Counted from the first letter of the stretch, positions 26,452 to 36,504 are shown. The stretch: 64,000 nt of DNA from Lacinutrix sp. C3R15 (GCF_018860825.1 NZ_JAHKPZ010000015.1:248001-312000); one strand, 5' to 3'. Program-made: numbers and translations. The notes: generated by a model from the letters alone, not told the origin.

Positions 26452-28686
26452 ATGCGAACTTTTAGATTCTTCTTATTAAGCTGCTTTTTCTTAACAGCAA
26501 TTCAAACTTCAGCACAAACACAAAACATATCTTTAGAAGACATTTGGAATGGTACTTTTAGAACCCAAAGAATGGATGCGCTGCATTCTATGAAAAACGG
26601 ACAGCAATATTCTGTTCTAAATTATGATAGAGTTTCAAAATCTACCACTGTTGATGTGTATGATTATAAAACTTTAAGCAAGGTAAAAACCTTAGTAAAC
26701 TCTGCAGATATTAAAGCTATACCTTATTTTACAGATTATACTTTTAGTGCAGATGAAAGTAAAATTATTTTAGCTACAGATGTAGAGTCTATTTTTAGAC
26801 GCTCTACTTTAGGGCATTTTTATGTATATAATACTAGTGATGCTTCAGTTACTTTAATTGCCGAAGATAAAATTCAAGAGCCAACATTTTCTCCAGATGC
26901 TACAAAAGTAGCTTATGGGTTAAATAATAATTTATATGTAAAGGATTTAGTTTCTGGTGAAACTAAACAAATTACTTTTGATGGTGAGAAAAATAAAATT
27001 ATTAACGGTATTACAGACTGGGTTTACGAAGAAGAATTTGGTTTTGTTCGCGCTTTTGAGTGGAATGCTTCTAGTGATAGATTAGCATTTATAAGATTTG
27101 ACGAAACCGATGTGCCAGAATTCTCCATGGATGTGTATGGTTCTGCTTTATACCAAACACAACAGGTTTTTAAATACCCAAAAGCAGGTGAAAAAAACGC
27201 TGTTGTTTCTTTACACTTATACAATTTAGAATCAGATACCTCTATACCAGTTACATTAGATAAAGCATATCATGACTTTTATATTCCTAGAATTAAATGG
27301 ACTAATAATCCAGATGTTTTAAGCGCACAGTACATGAACAGACATCAAAATGAATTAGATCTGTGGATGATTAATGCTAAAAAAGGAAAAGCAAATTTGG
27401 TATTAGCCGAAACAGATAAAGCCTATGTAGATGTAACTGATAATCTTACCTTTTTAAAGGATGATAGCTTTATTTGGACAAGTGAGAAAGATGGGTATAA
27501 CCACATTTATCATTATGATGAAAATGGAAAACTAATCAATCAAATCACAAAAGGAAATTGGGAAGTTACTAATTACTATGGTTTTGATGAAAAAACAAAT
27601 GCAATTTATTACCAATCTGTAGAAAACGGTTCTATAAATCGTGATGTATATAAAATTGATTTAAACGGAACCAATAAAACGCGTTTAACAAAAAGTACAG
27701 GAACCAACAATGCTTCTTTTAGTGCAGACTTTACTTATTTTATAAATACTTTTTCTAATACTACAACACCTCCAGAATATACACTTAACGATGCTTCTTC
27801 AGGAAATTTAGTAAAGAGTATTAAAGATAATGATGAACTTTCTAAAAAACTTTTAGACTATAAGACTTCAAATAAAGAGTTTTCTACTATTAATGTAAAT
27901 GGTAATGATTTAAATATGTGGATGATTAAACCGGCAGATTTTGATGCTAGTAAACAATATCCTTTATTTATGTACCAATATTCTGGTCCAGGTTCGCAAC
28001 AAGTGGCAAACCGCTGGAACAGTGCCAATGATTATTGGTACCAACATTTAGCACAAAAAGGATATATTGTAGTTTGTATAGATGGTAGAGGAACAGGATT
28101 TAAAGGAGCAGACTTTAAAAAAGTAACCCAAAACGAATTGGGTAAATATGAAGTAGAAGACCAAATTGAAGCAGCAAAATTATTAGGAAATAGAAGTTAT
28201 ATTGATGCATCTAGAATAGGTATTTGGGGTTGGAGTTATGGTGGCTTTATGAGTAGTAATGCATTATTAAAAGGAAACGACGTTTTTAAAATGGCTATAG
28301 CTGTTGCTCCTGTAACCAGCTGGAGATTTTATGATTCTATTTATACAGAACGTTACATGACTACACCACAAGAAAATGCAAGTGGTTATGATGATAATTC
28401 TCCTATAAATCATGTAGATAAATTAAAAGGAGATTACCTTTTAATTCATGGTTCAGGTGATGATAATGTGCACCTGCAAAACACCATGCGCATGGTAGAA
28501 GCTTTAATACAAGCAGATAAGCAATTTGAATGGATGGTATATCCAGACAAAAACCATGGTATTTATGGAGGGAATACAAGATTGCACTTGTATAAAAAAA
28601 TGACAAGCTTTATTGATGCAAAGCTTGGTGACAAATTACCTAAAGCAGAAGCTAAGCAAGAAAATAAAGTAGAAATAAAAGGATAA
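26452..28686 (+). CDS. S9B dipeptidyl-peptidase IV-like serine peptidase
   Basis: Exported peptidase removing dipeptides from peptide N-termini, preferably after proline or alanine. The signal peptide runs to about residue 22. Residues 50-480 form the DPP-IV N-terminal beta-propeller; DWVYEEEFGFVRAFEWN holds the paired Glu that bind the substrate amino-terminus. The C-terminal hydrolase domain has GWSYGG with Ser595, GSGDDNVH with Asp670 and DKNHGI with His702. A Lys/Glu-rich tail ends the protein. Two POT-family peptide transporters follow on the same strand, so the group looks like an extracellular peptide digestion and uptake set. Confidence 0.93.
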   Translation: MRTFRFFLLSCFFLTAIQTSAQTQNISLEDIWNGTFRTQRMDALHSMKNGQQYSVLNYDRVSKSTTVDVYDYKTLSKVKTLVNSADIKAIPYFTDYTFSADESKIILATDVESIFRRSTLGHFYVYNTSDASVTLIAEDKIQEPTFSPDATKVAYGLNNNLYVKDLVSGETKQITFDGEKNKIINGITDWVYEEEFGFVRAFEWNASSDRLAFIRFDETDVPEFSMDVYGSALYQTQQVFKYPKAGEKNAVVSLHLYNLESDTSIPVTLDKAYHDFYIPRIKWTNNPDVLSAQYMNRHQNELDLWMINAKKGKANLVLAETDKAYVDVTDNLTFLKDDSFIWTSEKDGYNHIYHYDENGKLINQITKGNWEVTNYYGFDEKTNAIYYQSVENGSINRDVYKIDLNGTNKTRLTKSTGTNNASFSADFTYFINTFSNTTTPPEYTLNDASSGNLVKSIKDNDELSKKLLDYKTSNKEFSTINVNGNDLNMWMIKPADFDASKQYPLFMYQYSGPGSQQVANRWNSANDYWYQHLAQKGYIVVCIDGRGTGFKGADFKKVTQNELGKYEVEDQIEAAKLLGNRSYIDASRIGIWGWSYGGFMSSNALLKGNDVFKMAIAVAPVTSWRFYDSIYTERYMTTPQENASGYDDNSPINHVDKLKGDYLLIHGSGDDNVHLQNTMRMVEALIQADKQFEWMVYPDKNHGIYGGNTRLHLYKKMTSFIDAKLGDKLPKAEAKQENKVEIKG

Positions 28687-28690
28687 AAAA

Positions 28691-28710
28691 CTAACTAACT
28701 AACTAACTAA
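28691..28710 (+). repeat. (CTAA)5 tetranucleotide repeat before the first transporter
   Basis: Five perfect copies of CTAA lie 4 bp past the peptidase stop codon and 11 bp before the transporter ATG. A shorter relative (TAACTAACTAA) occurs about 15 bp before the second transporter's start. The tract contains stops in several frames. It could change length by slippage and alter the leader spacing of the transporter. Confidence 0.7.
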
Positions 28711-28721
28711 AATATATACAT

Positions 28722-30311
28722 ATGGAATTTAAATTTGGAGGTTCTGCAGAGAATCAAAAAACAGTTTTAGGGCATCCTGCTGGATTGTTCGTGCTTTTCT
28801 TTACAGAAATGTGGGAACGATTTTCATACTATGGTATGAGAGCTTTACTAGTACTCTTTTTAGTTTCAACCATTATTGATGGTGGATGGGAATGGAGTAG
28901 AGCTGATGCTTTAGTGCTTTATGGATGGTATACAGGTTTAGTCTATATAACACCTATTATTGGAGGTTTTATTGCCGATAAATTTATGGGTTATAGAAGA
29001 GCTGTTGTACTTGGAGCCTTTATTATGACTTTAGGGCATGCCTCTATGGCATTAGAAGGAATTACACCTATGTTTTTCTATGCTGGTTTATCCTTTTTAA
29101 TCATAGGAAATGGTTTTTTTAAGCCAAATATTTCTTCTATGGTAGGACAATTATATAAATCACAAGGAAAAGAAAAAGATGCTGGTTATACTATATTTTA
29201 TATGGGAATTAATGCTGGTGCTTTCTTAGGAATTTTATTATGTGGTTATATAGGTGAAAATATAGGATGGCATTTTGGTTTTGGACTTGCTGGAATCTTT
29301 ATGTTTTTAGGAATGCTACAATTCTATTTTACGCAAACTATATTTGGTAAAATTGGTTTATCACCAAAACAAACCGAAGATTTTGATGATGTAATTGAAG
29401 ATAGTGTTGAAAAATTAGAAGATAATGTTGAAGAGGTTATTGAAGAAGCAGAAAACTCTAAAGTAGTAAGAGATAGATTATTTGTTATAGGTATATTTTC
29501 TCTGTTTGTTGTTTTCTTTTGGTGGGCATTTGAGCAAGCAGGTGGTTCTATGACTATATTTGCTGCAGATTATACAGATCGATCTTTAGTTGGTAGCGCA
29601 GCTCTTACTTTTAAAATAATTAATGCCATTATAACAGTGGTGCCAATGGTTGTAATCACTTGGGTTTTAGCCATGTTATTTAAACAAACTTTTGCTAAAT
29701 ATTCACTAGCTAATATATTGCTGGCCTTAAGTTTTGTTATTATTTGGGGAATTGTAATCTGGATGCTAGCTAGAGAATTTCAATCAGACGCAACAGAAGT
29801 TCCTGCATCCTGGTTCTCTGTATTAAACTCTTTATTTATTATCTTATTTGCTCCACTTTTTTCTAAAATTTGGGAAAGTAAATTAAATCCTTCAGGTCCT
29901 ATAAAGTTTGCTATAGGATTACTGTTTGTAGGATTAGGTTTTGCAGCTTTAGCTTATGGTTCTGCAGGTATTCCTGATGGAGCAAAAACAGCTTCTGTTA
30001 GTTTAATGTATTTGGTAGTTGCTTATTTCTTGCATACTATGGGAGAACTTTGCGTTTCACCAGTAGGATTATCTTACGTGAGTAAATTAGCGCCTATTAA
30101 ATTAGTGAGTATGATGTTTGGTATTTGGTTTACAGCTAATTTCTTTGCAAACCTTTTAGGTGGTTTTACAGGAAGTTATATGGATCCAATTATGGAAGAA
30201 CATGGCTTAACTACTTTCTTTTTAATATTTACTATTATTCCAATAGCAGCAGCTGTAATAATGTTTTTATTAAACCCAATGCTTAAAAGAAAAATGCACG
30301 GAATTGAATAA
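28722..30311 (+). CDS. POT-family proton-coupled peptide transporter
   Basis: Inner-membrane symporter for di- and tripeptides. The family's ExxER motif is present in FFTEMWERFSYYG near the N-terminus, followed by GGFIADKFMGYRR and the FYMGINAGAFLG block of the fourth and fifth membrane helices. There are about 12-14 hydrophobic segments over 529 residues. An acidic loop (about residues 210-250, rich in Glu and Asp) separates the two halves. It follows the DPP-IV-like peptidase gene and precedes a related transporter, so it likely imports the peptidase products. Confidence 0.93.
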   Translation: MEFKFGGSAENQKTVLGHPAGLFVLFFTEMWERFSYYGMRALLVLFLVSTIIDGGWEWSRADALVLYGWYTGLVYITPIIGGFIADKFMGYRRAVVLGAFIMTLGHASMALEGITPMFFYAGLSFLIIGNGFFKPNISSMVGQLYKSQGKEKDAGYTIFYMGINAGAFLGILLCGYIGENIGWHFGFGLAGIFMFLGMLQFYFTQTIFGKIGLSPKQTEDFDDVIEDSVEKLEDNVEEVIEEAENSKVVRDRLFVIGIFSLFVVFFWWAFEQAGGSMTIFAADYTDRSLVGSAALTFKIINAIITVVPMVVITWVLAMLFKQTFAKYSLANILLALSFVIIWGIVIWMLAREFQSDATEVPASWFSVLNSLFIILFAPLFSKIWESKLNPSGPIKFAIGLLFVGLGFAALAYGSAGIPDGAKTASVSLMYLVVAYFLHTMGELCVSPVGLSYVSKLAPIKLVSMMFGIWFTANFFANLLGGFTGSYMDPIMEEHGLTTFFLIFTIIPIAAAVIMFLLNPMLKRKMHGIE

Positions 30312-30359
30312 TATATTCTTTTTTATAAAAAAGGTAACTAACTAATCTCTTAATTATTA

Positions 30360-32138
30360 ATGAATACAGATATTGAAAATCTATTTAAAGACAAGGTAAT
30401 AGGCCATCCAGCAGGATTGTTTGTATTGTTTTTTACTGAAATGTGGGAGCGTTTTTCATTTTACGGAATGCGTATACTTTTAGTGTTATTTTTAACGGCT
30501 CCTTTAATAGGTGAAAACCCAGGATGGGAATGGCCTAGAGAACACGCTTTAGCATTAATTGGTACTTATGCATCTCTTTTATATTTAACACCAATTGTTG
30601 GTGGTTGGGTTGCAGATAAGATTACTGGTTATAAATGGGCAGTAATTATTGGTTGTTTTATCATGATGCTTGGTCATGCAGCAATGGTTTTTGAAACACA
30701 ATTTACACTGTATTTAGGATTGGCTTTATTGGTTATTGGTACAGGTTTTTTTAAACCTAACGTAACTTCTATGATATCTGAAATGTATAAAGGCAAAGAG
30801 TCTAAAAAAGATGGAGCATATACCATATTTTATATGGGAGTTAATGCTGGAGCCTTTTTTGGTATGATGCTTTGTGGTTACTTAGCTGAAAATATTGGAT
30901 GGTCATGGGGATTTGGTCTTGCAGGAATATTTATGTTTTTAGGAATGTTACAATTTTGGTTAGCTAAAGATTTATTTGGAAGCATAGGTGAAAAACCTAC
31001 AAAAATTCATGAAGTAGAACTACCACAAAACATTAATGAGGTTAGCCCTGCAGAGGATGACAAATTAGAAGAAAAGCTAAATCCTTTTACTGGTATAGAT
31101 AAAATATTAATAGTGCTTTCTGCTTTAGGAGGTGTTTTATACTTATTCAATGATCCAATGTCTAAAATTGGTGATGTGAATATATTGAATTTTAATATTG
31201 GTGGTGTTGAGGGTTCTAATGTTACCATTCTTACTGCATTAGTGTTATTTCTTTATTTGATAATAACCAGAATTTCAAGATACTCTAAAATCATAAGAGA
31301 TAAAATTATTGCAGTTTCTGTTTTTGGTGTTTTTACGGTTTTTTTCTTTGCTGCTTTTGAGCAATCTTTAGGTTCTATGACAATTTTTGCTAGAGATTAT
31401 ACAGGAAGAGCATTGTCTGGATCTTCCGCAATGGTTTTTAAAATTATTGATTTAATATTAACTGTAGGTCCATTAGCAATTATTACTTGGGTTTTATATT
31501 TGTTATTTAAAAAAACATACTCTAAAATTCCGTATTCTAATATTGTTTTAGCCTTAGCTTTTATTTCACTTTGGGGAATAGTAATTTGGAAAGTAAATAG
31601 AGAGTTTAGTAAAGATGCTACAGAAGTAGGTGCTTCTTGGTTTGGTATTTTAAACTCCTTCTTTATTATTACGCTTGCTCCATTATTTTCAAAATGGTGG
31701 GAAAGCAAATACAATCCTAGTGCAGCAATGAAATATGGTCTAGGTCTTATTCTTTTAGGTTTAGGATTTGGGGTTTTAGTAATGGGAACAATGGGAATAG
31801 AGCAAGGAGCAAAAACAGCTTCTGTTAGTATGTTTTTCTTAATATTTGCTTACTTGTTTCATACCATGGGAGAGCTTTGTATTTCGCCAGTAGGTTTGTC
31901 TTATTTAAGTAAATTAGTGCCAGGAAGAATGATTGGTTTTATGTTTGGTATTTGGTACTTAGCAATTGCTATTGGTCAAAAAGCGGCAGGAACAATGGGT
32001 GGTATGATTGATAAAATTACAGAAGAATACTCTTTGAGTACCTTCTTTTTAATATTTACATTAGTTCCTATTGCTGTTGGTATTGTTTCCATAATTTTAA
32101 ATCCTATTTTAAAACGATTAATGCATAACGTTAGGTAA
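30360..32138 (+). CDS. POT-family peptide transporter, longer paralogue
   Basis: Paralogue of the preceding transporter with the same FFTEMWERFSFYG motif, GGWVADKITGYK and FYMGVNAGAFFG blocks. At 592 residues it is 63 longer, mainly through an insertion between the two six-helix halves (about residues 215-320). The insertion holds a charged loop and two additional hydrophobic segments (ILIVLSALGGVLYLF and ILTALVLFLYLIITRI). The 48-bp gap to the upstream gene suggests one transcript. The two copies may differ in peptide preference. Confidence 0.93.
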   Translation: MNTDIENLFKDKVIGHPAGLFVLFFTEMWERFSFYGMRILLVLFLTAPLIGENPGWEWPREHALALIGTYASLLYLTPIVGGWVADKITGYKWAVIIGCFIMMLGHAAMVFETQFTLYLGLALLVIGTGFFKPNVTSMISEMYKGKESKKDGAYTIFYMGVNAGAFFGMMLCGYLAENIGWSWGFGLAGIFMFLGMLQFWLAKDLFGSIGEKPTKIHEVELPQNINEVSPAEDDKLEEKLNPFTGIDKILIVLSALGGVLYLFNDPMSKIGDVNILNFNIGGVEGSNVTILTALVLFLYLIITRISRYSKIIRDKIIAVSVFGVFTVFFFAAFEQSLGSMTIFARDYTGRALSGSSAMVFKIIDLILTVGPLAIITWVLYLLFKKTYSKIPYSNIVLALAFISLWGIVIWKVNREFSKDATEVGASWFGILNSFFIITLAPLFSKWWESKYNPSAAMKYGLGLILLGLGFGVLVMGTMGIEQGAKTASVSMFFLIFAYLFHTMGELCISPVGLSYLSKLVPGRMIGFMFGIWYLAIAIGQKAAGTMGGMIDKITEEYSLSTFFLIFTLVPIAVGIVSIILNPILKRLMHNVR

Positions 32139-32211
32139 TATGTAATTTTGGAATAGTAATTGAGACTATTCTTCTAAAATTAAATGAAAACATAAATAAA
32201 GCATATATAAT

Positions 32212-32760
32212 ATGAAAAATTTAACACTTACACTTTTATTAGCAGTTCTTACAATTGGTTCTGTTACTGCACAAGAAATTAATTGGCTCACGTTTGAAGA
32301 AGCCTTAGAGCTTCAAAAGAAAAAGCCAAAAAAAATTATGATAGACATGTATACCGTTTGGTGTGGACCATGTAAAATGTTAGATAAAAATACCTTTCAA
32401 AATAAAGAGGTTGCAGCTTATGTAAATGAAAATTTTTATGCTGTAAAGTTTAATGCAGAAGGTAATGATGTGGTAAGTTTTAAAGGTAAAGAATACTCTA
32501 ACCCAAGTTATGATCCTGCTAAAGCTTCAAGACGTAACAGTTCTCATCAGTTATCAAGATATTTTCAAATAAATGCCTATCCTACAATTGTATATTTAGA
32601 TGAAAATGCAGAATTAATTGCTCCTATTAAAGGATATCAAACGCCAAAGCAAATAGAGTTATACTTAAAAATGTTTGCTAATAATGATTATAAAGAGTTA
32701 ACAACACAAGATGCTTTTAATGAGTATTATTTAGCATTTAAGCCAGAATTTAAAGGGTAA
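32212..32760 (+). CDS. Exported thioredoxin-like protein
   Basis: Thioredoxin-fold protein of 182 residues with signal peptide to about residue 20 (SVTAQ) and the redox motif WCGPC, with cysteines 51 and 54, inside KKIMIDMYTVWCGPCK. INAYPTIVYLDENAEL supplies the cis-Pro loop near the fold's end. It likely acts in the periplasm as a disulfide reductase or chaperone. It stands 73 bp after the transporter, and its transcript probably ends at the hairpin at 32797-32843, which lies inside the convergent comEC gene. Confidence 0.88.
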   Translation: MKNLTLTLLLAVLTIGSVTAQEINWLTFEEALELQKKKPKKIMIDMYTVWCGPCKMLDKNTFQNKEVAAYVNENFYAVKFNAEGNDVVSFKGKEYSNPSYDPAKASRRNSSHQLSRYFQINAYPTIVYLDENAELIAPIKGYQTPKQIELYLKMFANNDYKELTTQDAFNEYYLAFKPEFKG

Positions 32761-32780
32761 GCAGTTGTTTTAGTTTAGCT

Positions 32781-34814
32781 TTATTCCTTTAATACAAAAG
32801 CTCCCTTTTTACCTGTATAGTGAAAAGGGAGCTTTCTTTTTTTACATGTTTTTTCCCATCTAGATACATAAGATTTATAATTACTGCCATCAGCAATAAT
32901 TGTTTTAGGACTTAATGTATCTATCAGTCTTTCTATATTTATTTTAGGGGAGTTACGTAATAAAACATAATCTGGTTGTATGCTTTTAACCATGTAAATG
33001 CTTAAGCTGTCTACTATTAAAACTTTTTTGTTTTGGTATATATACAAATCTTGTAAAGTATCTTCATTTATTGATTTAATAAAATTTGCAACAGCAAAAG
33101 TACTAATGGTTTTGTTTTTTGTTAAGGTATCTACATTGTGAAAAACCTGCAAAGTGTTTTTCTTTTTCAATGCTATAACAGTATTTCTGCTTTTATGAAA
33201 AATAATAAATGCATTTTTACTGTTTTTATATTTTGTATACATTGTTGCAATTTGACAACTTATTACAGAAAGGCATAAAAGTGCTACTGCATTGTGGTTT
33301 TTCTTTACATACAGCCTTACCAATGCAATAATAATTAAATAGGTGCTAAGCACATAAAAGATGTTGAATGCAATGTCTTGAAAGAGGAATTCTTCTTTAC
33401 TAGCAATCCATTCAAAAAAAGTATTCATTAGTCCAATAATAAATCCAAAACTATCTGCTAAAAATTGTGGTAATACATTTGTTAAAGCTAGTGTTATAAT
33501 TAAAATACCGCTTACAAGTATTGTGCCTAGTAACGGTATAATTACAATATTAGATAACCAAAACAAGCCTGGAATTTGATGGAAATAATACAGGCTAATT
33601 GGTAAAACGCCAAACTGAGCAGCAAGAGTTACAGTGGTTATTTCCCATAATTTATTTACTAACCAATATTTGGGTTTCCAGATTTTATAAAGTATAGGTT
33701 GTATAGATACAATGGCAATAACAGCCAAATAACTTAATTGAAAACCAACATCAAATAAAAATAGTGGTTTAAAAATCAGGATAAAAAATACCGAAATAGC
33801 TAAAGTGTTGTAAATATTGCTAGGCCTTTTTAAATGCATGGCATAAGCAATAATGCTAAACATAGTTGCAGCTCTAACAATAGAGGCAGTAGCTCCTGCA
33901 ATAATTGTATAGCACCAAAGTAAAAGTATAACAACAATCATTTTTAGTATTCTGCCGTTTTTTAGTTGCTCTAAAGGCTTAAAAAAAATATTTAATAGTA
34001 GTAGTAATATACCAACATGCAAGCCAGATACAGCAAGAATATGTATGGCTCCTGCATTTACATAATGGGTATAAACTTCTTTTCTAATATGTTGTCTTTG
34101 CCCTAAAATTAAGGCATTAATAATAGCTAATTCGTCTGTTTTAAAGTGATATTTATTAAGTTTTAAATTTATGTTTTTTCTTAATTGTGCAGCATATCCA
34201 AAAAAGGTATGTGTGTTATTACTTACGCGGAATAGATTTTTGTTTGTAGAATATATTTGATGGTAGATGTAGCGCTTCTCTAAATACTTTTTATAATTAA
34301 ATTGATTCGGATTAATAGGAGGAGAAATAGCAGTAAAACTCTCGGTTGTAATCAAAATTTCATCTACCTCTAGTTGTTTTTGAAGACTATCTTTTGCTAT
34401 GTTGAGTAATGACGTTCCGGAAACCGTTTTGTCGTCAACCTTTAGTATGTCTATTATATATTTATCATGATAATTACCTGGTTTTAAAACTTCATTAATC
34501 TTAAAAGTAATGGTGCTAGTTGTTTTTTTAGAAACAGAAAAAAACTTGGTATAGTGGTTTTTGTAATTTTTTTCGTTGTGAATATTTGTAGTTAATATTC
34601 CTATGGAAACCGCTGTAATAAAGGTTACTATACCAAACCAAATGGTTTTTTTGAATTGGTTTTTGCTAATTAAATAACTTATAATTAATAAGAAAATTAA
34701 ACATAAGGTTATATATACACTTAGGTGTAAAGGAATGTAATAATAGAAACCAATTAATATTCCTAAAATTAAAAAGAATGTAAGTTTTATTATGTTAAAA
34801 TTAACCACCTTCAT
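32781..34814 (-). CDS. comEC: ComEC/Rec2-family DNA uptake channel protein
   Basis: Inner-membrane protein of natural competence that forms the channel for single-stranded DNA. There are hydrophobic segments at the N-terminus, then a soluble region of about residues 70-220 (DUF4131/OB-like), then the competence core with ALILGQRQHIRKEVY and AGAIHILAVSGLHVGILLLL near 245-275, and several more membrane segments to about residue 520. The C-terminal 130 residues are a shortened soluble tail, smaller than the metallo-beta-lactamase-like domain of the longest members, which is common in Bacteroidota. It is the last gene of a minus-strand run starting at surE. Confidence 0.9.
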   Translation of the reverse strand: MKVVNFNIIKLTFFLILGILIGFYYYIPLHLSVYITLCLIFLLIISYLISKNQFKKTIWFGIVTFITAVSIGILTTNIHNEKNYKNHYTKFFSVSKKTTSTITFKINEVLKPGNYHDKYIIDILKVDDKTVSGTSLLNIAKDSLQKQLEVDEILITTESFTAISPPINPNQFNYKKYLEKRYIYHQIYSTNKNLFRVSNNTHTFFGYAAQLRKNINLKLNKYHFKTDELAIINALILGQRQHIRKEVYTHYVNAGAIHILAVSGLHVGILLLLLNIFFKPLEQLKNGRILKMIVVILLLWCYTIIAGATASIVRAATMFSIIAYAMHLKRPSNIYNTLAISVFFILIFKPLFLFDVGFQLSYLAVIAIVSIQPILYKIWKPKYWLVNKLWEITTVTLAAQFGVLPISLYYFHQIPGLFWLSNIVIIPLLGTILVSGILIITLALTNVLPQFLADSFGFIIGLMNTFFEWIASKEEFLFQDIAFNIFYVLSTYLIIIALVRLYVKKNHNAVALLCLSVISCQIATMYTKYKNSKNAFIIFHKSRNTVIALKKKNTLQVFHNVDTLTKNKTISTFAVANFIKSINEDTLQDLYIYQNKKVLIVDSLSIYMVKSIQPDYVLLRNSPKINIERLIDTLSPKTIIADGSNYKSYVSRWEKTCKKRKLPFHYTGKKGAFVLKE
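32797..32843 (+). terminator. Intrinsic terminator lying inside the end of comEC
   Basis: Perfect 13-bp stem with arms 32797-32809 and 32823-32835, a 13-nt loop, then a C and seven Ts (32837-32843) on the + strand. It is placed to end the thioredoxin transcript, 36 bp past that stop codon. The same bases encode roughly the last 18 residues of the convergent comEC product. On the minus strand the hairpin is followed by a poorer T-tract, so it may also act there. Confidence 0.85.
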
Positions 34815-34858
34815 AACATGAAGATAGTCAATTACTTACAAAAATAAAAGATATTTTC

Positions 34859-35383
34859 TTACATTACTCTTCTAGCTTGCACATAAGCCAAATACCAATA
34901 GCGTTCTGCAAGGTTAGAAATCATGACACCTCTACTTGTAGATGCATGTATAAATTCAACATAACCCGTTCTTGAGGTTGTTACAATACCAACATGGTTT
35001 ACTTTTCTACTATTTTTTTTGGTTGCAAAAAACAATAAATCGCCTACTTTTACCTCTTTTAGGTCAATCCAGTTTCCGGTTTTAGATAGGTCATTAGTAG
35101 TTCTTGGTAAGCTTATTGCTTCTTTTTTAAACGAAGTATAAATTAATCCAGAACAATCCATCCCTTTTTTAGTAGTACCACCATATTTGTATTTTACACC
35201 TTCAAAAGTTTTAGCGTAATCTACAATGCTCTTTACATTAGCACTCGTTTTTGAAGTAGTTTTGTTAGCAACCGTTTTAGTCGTTCTAACTTTTTTGGTA
35301 ACCACACGTTTGTTTTTACTAGATTTACAAGCTGAAAAAGAGATTAAAAGTATAAGAATTAAGGCTGTTTTTTTAATACTCAT
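34859..35383 (-). CDS. NlpC/P60 cell-wall endopeptidase, lipoprotein
   Basis: Likely cleaves peptidoglycan stem peptides in the periplasm. The lipobox SFSAC places the lipid on Cys19, followed by a Lys/Thr-rich linker of about 30 residues. The catalytic domain begins near residue 53 (VDYAKTFEGVKYKYGG), with Cys77 in GMDCSGLIYTSF, His130 in VNHVGIV and His146 in FIHAS as the catalytic set. It lies 2 bp after lpxB, so the two are translated from the same message. Confidence 0.92.
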   Translation of the reverse strand: MSIKKTALILILLISFSACKSSKNKRVVTKKVRTTKTVANKTTSKTSANVKSIVDYAKTFEGVKYKYGGTTKKGMDCSGLIYTSFKKEAISLPRTTNDLSKTGNWIDLKEVKVGDLLFFATKKNSRKVNHVGIVTTSRTGYVEFIHASTSRGVMISNLAERYWYLAYVQARRVM

Positions 35384-35385
35384 AT

Positions 35386-36504
35386 TTAAGTGTTTGTTGT
35401 TATAGAATTATAAATAAGTTTTGCTGTTTTTTTGCTAGCACCTCTTCCTCCTAGCTTTTTTTCTAATTCATAATAGTTTATAAAAAACTTGGTTCTTTGG
35501 TACTCGTCTAAAATAATATCTAATTCTTCTTTTAACCTTTTGGTGTTAAAGTCATTTTGAATCAACTCAGTAACCACTTCTTTGTTCATAATTAAATTGA
35601 CCAAAGAAATAAATTTAAGAGTGATTATGCGTTTGCCAATTTGATAAGATAACCAACTCCCTTTATAGCATACTACTTGTGGCACTTTAAAAAGGGCTGT
35701 TTCTAAAGTAGCCGTACCAGAGGTTACTAAGGCAGCCGTAGAAACACTAAGTAAATCGTAGGTTTTGTTAGAAATAAAAGCAACGTTTTTTGTTTTTATA
35801 AATTGCGAATAAAAACTGTAATCTTGGCTTGGTGCTCCAGCAATTACAAACTGGTAATTAGGATAATCTTTAACAACACTAAGCATAACAGCTAACATTT
35901 TTTTAATTTCTTGTTTTCTGCTACCCGGAAGCACTGCAATTATTGGTTTTTCATTTAATTGGTATTCTTTTCTAAATGTGTATTCATCAACCTGTGATCT
36001 GTTTGCAATAGCATCAATTAACGGATGCCCAACAAAATGTACTTTGTAATTGTATTTCTTGTAAAAGTCTTCAACAAAGGGAAGAATAACATACATGGCA
36101 TCTACATACTTTTTTATTTTTTCAACTCGATTTGCTCTAGATGCCCAAACTTGAGGAGATATATAATAATGCGTTTTGTAATTGTGCTCTTTTGCCCACT
36201 TCGCAATACGTAAGTTAAAGCCAGAATTATCTATAAAAATGACCACATCTGGTTGGTAAGAGGCTATGTCTTTTTTACATAAAGAAATAGCTTTAAAAAT
36301 AGCATTTATATTTAAAAGCACTTCTGCAAAACCCATAAAGGCTCTTTCTTTATAATGTTTTACTAAAGTACCACCAACACTTTGCATAAGGTCTCCTCCC
36401 CAAAATCTAAATGTAGCATGAACGTCTTGTTTTTGTAATGCTTTCATTAAATTAGAGCCGTGTAAATCACCCGAAGCTTCTCCTGCAATAATGTAATATT
36501 TCAT
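35386..36504 (-). CDS. lpxB: Lipid-A-disaccharide synthase
   Basis: Joins UDP-diacylglucosamine and lipid X to form the lipid A disaccharide at the inner membrane. The N-terminus MKYYIIAGEASGDLHGSNLM is the family signature, VIFIDNSGFNLRIAKWAK and HYYISPQVWASRANRV follow, and the donor-binding half has IAVLPGSRKQEIKKM near 190-205 and SGTATLETALFKVPQVVCYKG near 262-282. The length of 372 residues is normal. It directly abuts the small membrane protein gene upstream and the NlpC gene downstream. Confidence 0.95.
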   Translation of the reverse strand: MKYYIIAGEASGDLHGSNLMKALQKQDVHATFRFWGGDLMQSVGGTLVKHYKERAFMGFAEVLLNINAIFKAISLCKKDIASYQPDVVIFIDNSGFNLRIAKWAKEHNYKTHYYISPQVWASRANRVEKIKKYVDAMYVILPFVEDFYKKYNYKVHFVGHPLIDAIANRSQVDEYTFRKEYQLNEKPIIAVLPGSRKQEIKKMLAVMLSVVKDYPNYQFVIAGAPSQDYSFYSQFIKTKNVAFISNKTYDLLSVSTAALVTSGTATLETALFKVPQVVCYKGSWLSYQIGKRIITLKFISLVNLIMNKEVVTELIQNDFNTKRLKEELDIILDEYQRTKFFINYYELEKKLGGRGASKKTAKLIYNSITTNT

